A stretch of DNA of 6,499 bases from Planctomycetota bacterium (GTDB lineage Bacteria > Planctomycetota > Planctomycetia > Pirellulales > UBA1268): NCBI GenBank assembly GCA_003669255.1, contig QWPO01000078.1, positions 1-6,499 of the forward strand. The letters are read 5' to 3'. The notes beneath the pieces were generated by a model. That model made no database searches. It was given only the letters and a program-made list of their open reading frames with translations, and was not told where the DNA came from. The translations under genes and the position numbers were made by a program. Below are positions 4,433 through 6,499 of the stretch, piece by piece (position 1 is the stretch's first letter; each line of letters opens with the position of its first letter).

Positions 4433-6085
4433 TCAAGGCGTGCGAGATTCCTGCGGCAGCCGGGCCTGACGGCCAGAGGTCAGTCGGTCATCTTCGGCGG
4501 TTTCCGGCCCGGATTCCGCTTCGGCCGGGAGACGAATGCCGTCTACAAGCTCCCGATCGGAGGTCCCAAATCGTTTCTCCAGTGATTGCTCAAGCGTGGA
4601 AGAGACGACGAGTCGGTGCCCGGTTTCGTCGGTCAGCACTGTGTGAATCCAGCGGAACGGCAGGCCGTCGGCCCGACCGGTCGCCACGACCCGCACCAAC
4701 CGGACACCATCGCTCCGCGTCGCCTCCGACGAGTGCTCGAACCTGCTGAACTGCCCGGCGAGCGACCGCTCAAGATCGCGTTCGACCTCGGCGATCGTGG
4801 GTGGCGACTGCGACGGCGCACGGGGCAGGGCGGTGATTGAACACTGCGCGACCAAGGCTCCGCGATCGACGAATCTCATCACGAGGCCATCCGGACCGTC
4901 CTCGATCGCCCGCCATCTCGCGTCGTGCACGAGTTCGTAGCGACCGGCCACATCACGATGCCAAACGAATCCCGGCTTACCGGCACCGCGGCGGCGGCTC
5001 TCGACACCGGACTGTTCCGCAGCGGCGACATCGGCGCCGTCCCGCTCCACCGTCGCGAGGGCGACCGTGAGCCGGGCCTCGATGTCGAAGCCGGGGGCGA
5101 CGTGGCTGGCCTCGCGCCGCTCCTGGAGCGTCACGGCGAGGTTCGTGATTCCCATGCCCAGACGCACGCCACCTTCGGCATCGCTGGCGGCGGTGGCGCA
5201 CGTGCCTTCGACGACGACGTGCGTCGGCACCCCGTCGGCGGCTCCGTCGATGATTCCCGAAAGCTTCACCGTCGCGCGGCCATCAACGACCTCGATGAGC
5301 TTCGCATCGAGACCACCGGATTCCACGGTGTCGATCGCGAGCAGCCCAGCGGCCGCGTCGGCCGCCACCGTCCATGAGTCACCGATCGCCACCGGCTTAG
5401 CCGGCAGAAGCTGGTCGAGCAGCAGCGGATCAAATGGTGTTTCCAGGAGATCGAGTTCCTCGCGGGTGAGGAATCCCGTCTCCAAGGATGGCATCGGGGT
5501 TGCGCCTTCCAGTGAGACCCGCAGCTCGCGGACATCATTCGGAAGCCGCGCTGCCCGAACGGCATCATCGACCCGCACGTCGGCGGCCGCGTCGCGATAT
5601 CGCCGCGTCACGTTCCGGCTCGGCTCGCCGGTGCCGGTCTGGACGAAGTCGAACCGGGCGTCCACCGCGATTGGCCGTCGCACCGGGGGCACGTCCCGGC
5701 CCGCCGGCGCGAAGATCTCACCGGTGACGTCGAGTTTGATTCGAACGCGGTGGGACTGAACTGATGCGTCCGAGACGGTTGCATCCGAGGGTTCACCGCT
5801 GGCCTCGGTAGCCGCATCCGCACCAGGGTTTTCGGCATCGGCCGATTCGTCTGAATCGCCCGAGTCCTGTGCTGCCTGGGCGGCTTCGGCTTGGGGCTCT
5901 GCCGGCGGCTCGTCTCCTACGTCGGGACCATCCTTGGGAACCTCGTCGATCGTTTCGTCCACGGTGACAGGGCTGTCGACCACAGGCTCCTCATCGGCCC
6001 ACGCCAGAGGGCCCCCAGCCAGCGAGGCAGCGGTGAGCAGCACGACCGCCAGCGATCGGCCCCGGCTCATTGATGTCACAGCCAT
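4433..6085 (-). CDS. Exported protein of unknown function: signal peptide, acidic linker, two globular regions
   Basis: Not recognised as a named family. The 550-residue product starts with a Sec signal peptide: basic start (SRGR, 7-10), hydrophobic core (SLAVVLLTAASLAGG) and probable cleavage after AWA at residue 30. Residues 31 to about 110 are low-complexity, rich in Asp, Glu, Ala and Pro. Region 1 (about 112-350) looks like a beta-rich domain, with FDPLLLDQLLPAKPVAIGDS near its centre (218-237). Region 2 (about 372-520, WRAIEDGPDGLVMRFVDRG to LVDGIRL) has alternating strands and helices that remind me of Mog1/PsbP-like domains; this is only an impression. The tail is charged. The ATG at 6085 is chosen for its Shine-Dalgarno and because the signal peptide follows; the ATG at 6070 is an alternative. 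The frame stays open upstream to 6364, but that part has no signal peptide and looks non-coding. It is co-oriented with infC 170 nt downstream, so co-transcription is possible, although a functional link to translation is not indicated. Confidence 0.88.
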   Translation of the reverse strand: MAVTSMSRGRSLAVVLLTAASLAGGPLAWADEEPVVDSPVTVDETIDEVPKDGPDVGDEPPAEPQAEAAQAAQDSGDSDESADAENPGADAATEASGEPSDATVSDASVQSHRVRIKLDVTGEIFAPAGRDVPPVRRPIAVDARFDFVQTGTGEPSRNVTRRYRDAAADVRVDDAVRAARLPNDVRELRVSLEGATPMPSLETGFLTREELDLLETPFDPLLLDQLLPAKPVAIGDSWTVAADAAAGLLAIDTVESGGLDAKLIEVVDGRATVKLSGIIDGAADGVPTHVVVEGTCATAASDAEGGVRLGMGITNLAVTLQERREASHVAPGFDIEARLTVALATVERDGADVAAAEQSGVESRRRGAGKPGFVWHRDVAGRYELVHDARWRAIEDGPDGLVMRFVDRGALVAQCSITALPRAPSQSPPTIAEVERDLERSLAGQFSRFEHSSEATRSDGVRLVRVVATGRADGLPFRWIHTVLTDETGHRLVVSSTLEQSLEKRFGTSDRELVDGIRLPAEAESGPETAEDDRLTSGRQARLPQESRTP

Positions 6086-6499
6086 CTGCCCTTCTCCCCC
6101 GTGTTTGTTCGCCCAGCCGCCAGAATGGCCCGCCAGTTCCTTCTTTTCGTCTCGCCAGGGGGGCATTCGTCGCCGCGAGGTGGCCGCATGCCAAAGTTCT
6201 CCGTGACACCGCCGCCGACACGCCTCAGCGAAAGTGTCTGGTGAAACTTTTCCGCTTGTTTCAAGTACCGGACGCCCATGGGCTGGCCGCAAACGAGAAT
6301 CCCGAGTCATTGTCGTGAAGCCGTAAGTCTCTTGCAGGCAAGGACTTAGGTGAGAAATCGGCAAGCCGGGCCGCCGCTGTCAATTGAAAAAGTCTCAAGA
6401 ATCCCAGTTGTCCATGAACCTGTTTGGCCACCCCTCCGTATAAAAAGCACGTCCTCAGGCACGGACGGCGGTCAGGGATGTCCGCCACACGCGTGGGAC
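6086..6499. other. Upstream region without a supported gene
   Basis: Open frames are present on both strands, as is usual in GC-rich DNA, but none shows a recognisable protein, a good ribosome binding site or family motifs. The stretch 6379-6450 is more AT-rich than its surroundings and may hold promoters: a TTGACA hexamer on the minus strand (6383-6378) and a TATAAA on the plus strand (6439-6444), neither with a convincing partner hexamer. A TGAAAC/GTTTCA inverted repeat (6242-6247 and 6258-6263) is also present. The last 45 nt could be the tail of a minus-strand gene entering from the right (stop TGA at 6457-6455), but this cannot be tested here. Confidence 0.55.
6094..6100 (-). promoter_or_regulatory. 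Shine-Dalgarno of the exported-protein gene
   Basis: The minus strand reads GGGGGAG (6100-6094) followed by AAGGGCAG and then ATG, placing GGAG 8 nt before the start codon at 6085. It is the best ribosome binding site near this gene and supports that start over the longer open frame. Confidence 0.65.

Noticed and set aside
4408..4436. Possible infC promoter: TTGACG (4436-4431) with GACACT 17 nt downstream on the minus strand
   Set aside because: The -10 match is only three of six and the -35 overlaps the upstream stop codon; too weak to annotate.
4925..5759. Overlapping plus-strand open frames opposite the exported-protein gene
   Set aside because: They are Arg/Ser/Ala-rich shadows with no ribosome binding site; the minus strand has a signal peptide and Shine-Dalgarno.
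6261..6488. 75-codon minus-strand open frame at the right edge
   Set aside because: No recognisable family, no ribosome binding site and uneven composition; it cannot be separated from chance.

Overview
The window is very GC-rich and carries one co-oriented block of genes, all on the minus strand: a secreted protein of unknown function (6085-4433), then infC (IF3), rpmI (bL35), rplT (bL20), pheS and pheT. The last gene runs off the left edge. The order infC-rpmI-rplT-pheS-pheT is the classical bacterial translation cluster; in E. coli it is preceded by thrS. Here a long signal-peptide protein sits in the upstream position instead. GC richness, a PheT without its OB-fold tRNA-binding domain, an Asp/Glu-rich exported protein and short palindromic repeats between genes would suit a Planctomycetota-like bacterium. 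That assignment is an inference from general impression, not from a marker comparison.

Layout from transcription-upstream (right) to downstream (left). 6499-6086 has no convincing gene. 6085-4433 encodes a 550-residue exported protein with an acidic low-complexity linker and two globular regions. 4432-4263 is the infC leader, with a two-tier hairpin. 4262-3762 is infC; it appears to start at an ATC codon, because an in-frame TGA lies one codon upstream, a GGAGG Shine-Dalgarno is correctly spaced, and the conserved IF3 N-terminus begins there. A perfect three-unit 9-bp tandem repeat overlaps the infC stop and gives three in-frame TAA codons. 3676-3473 is rpmI. The 452-nt gap before rplT is packed with inverted and direct repeats of a REP-like kind. 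3020-2643 rplT, 2638-1619 pheS and 1614-1 pheT then follow almost without gaps (4 nt each).

Together the genes supply initiation factor IF3, two proteins of the large ribosomal subunit and both subunits of phenylalanyl-tRNA synthetase. I found no mobile element, CRISPR array, tRNA, rRNA or defence system. The points worth attention are the non-canonical infC start, the reduced PheT, the palindrome-rich gap inside the operon, and the uncharacterised exported protein at its head.
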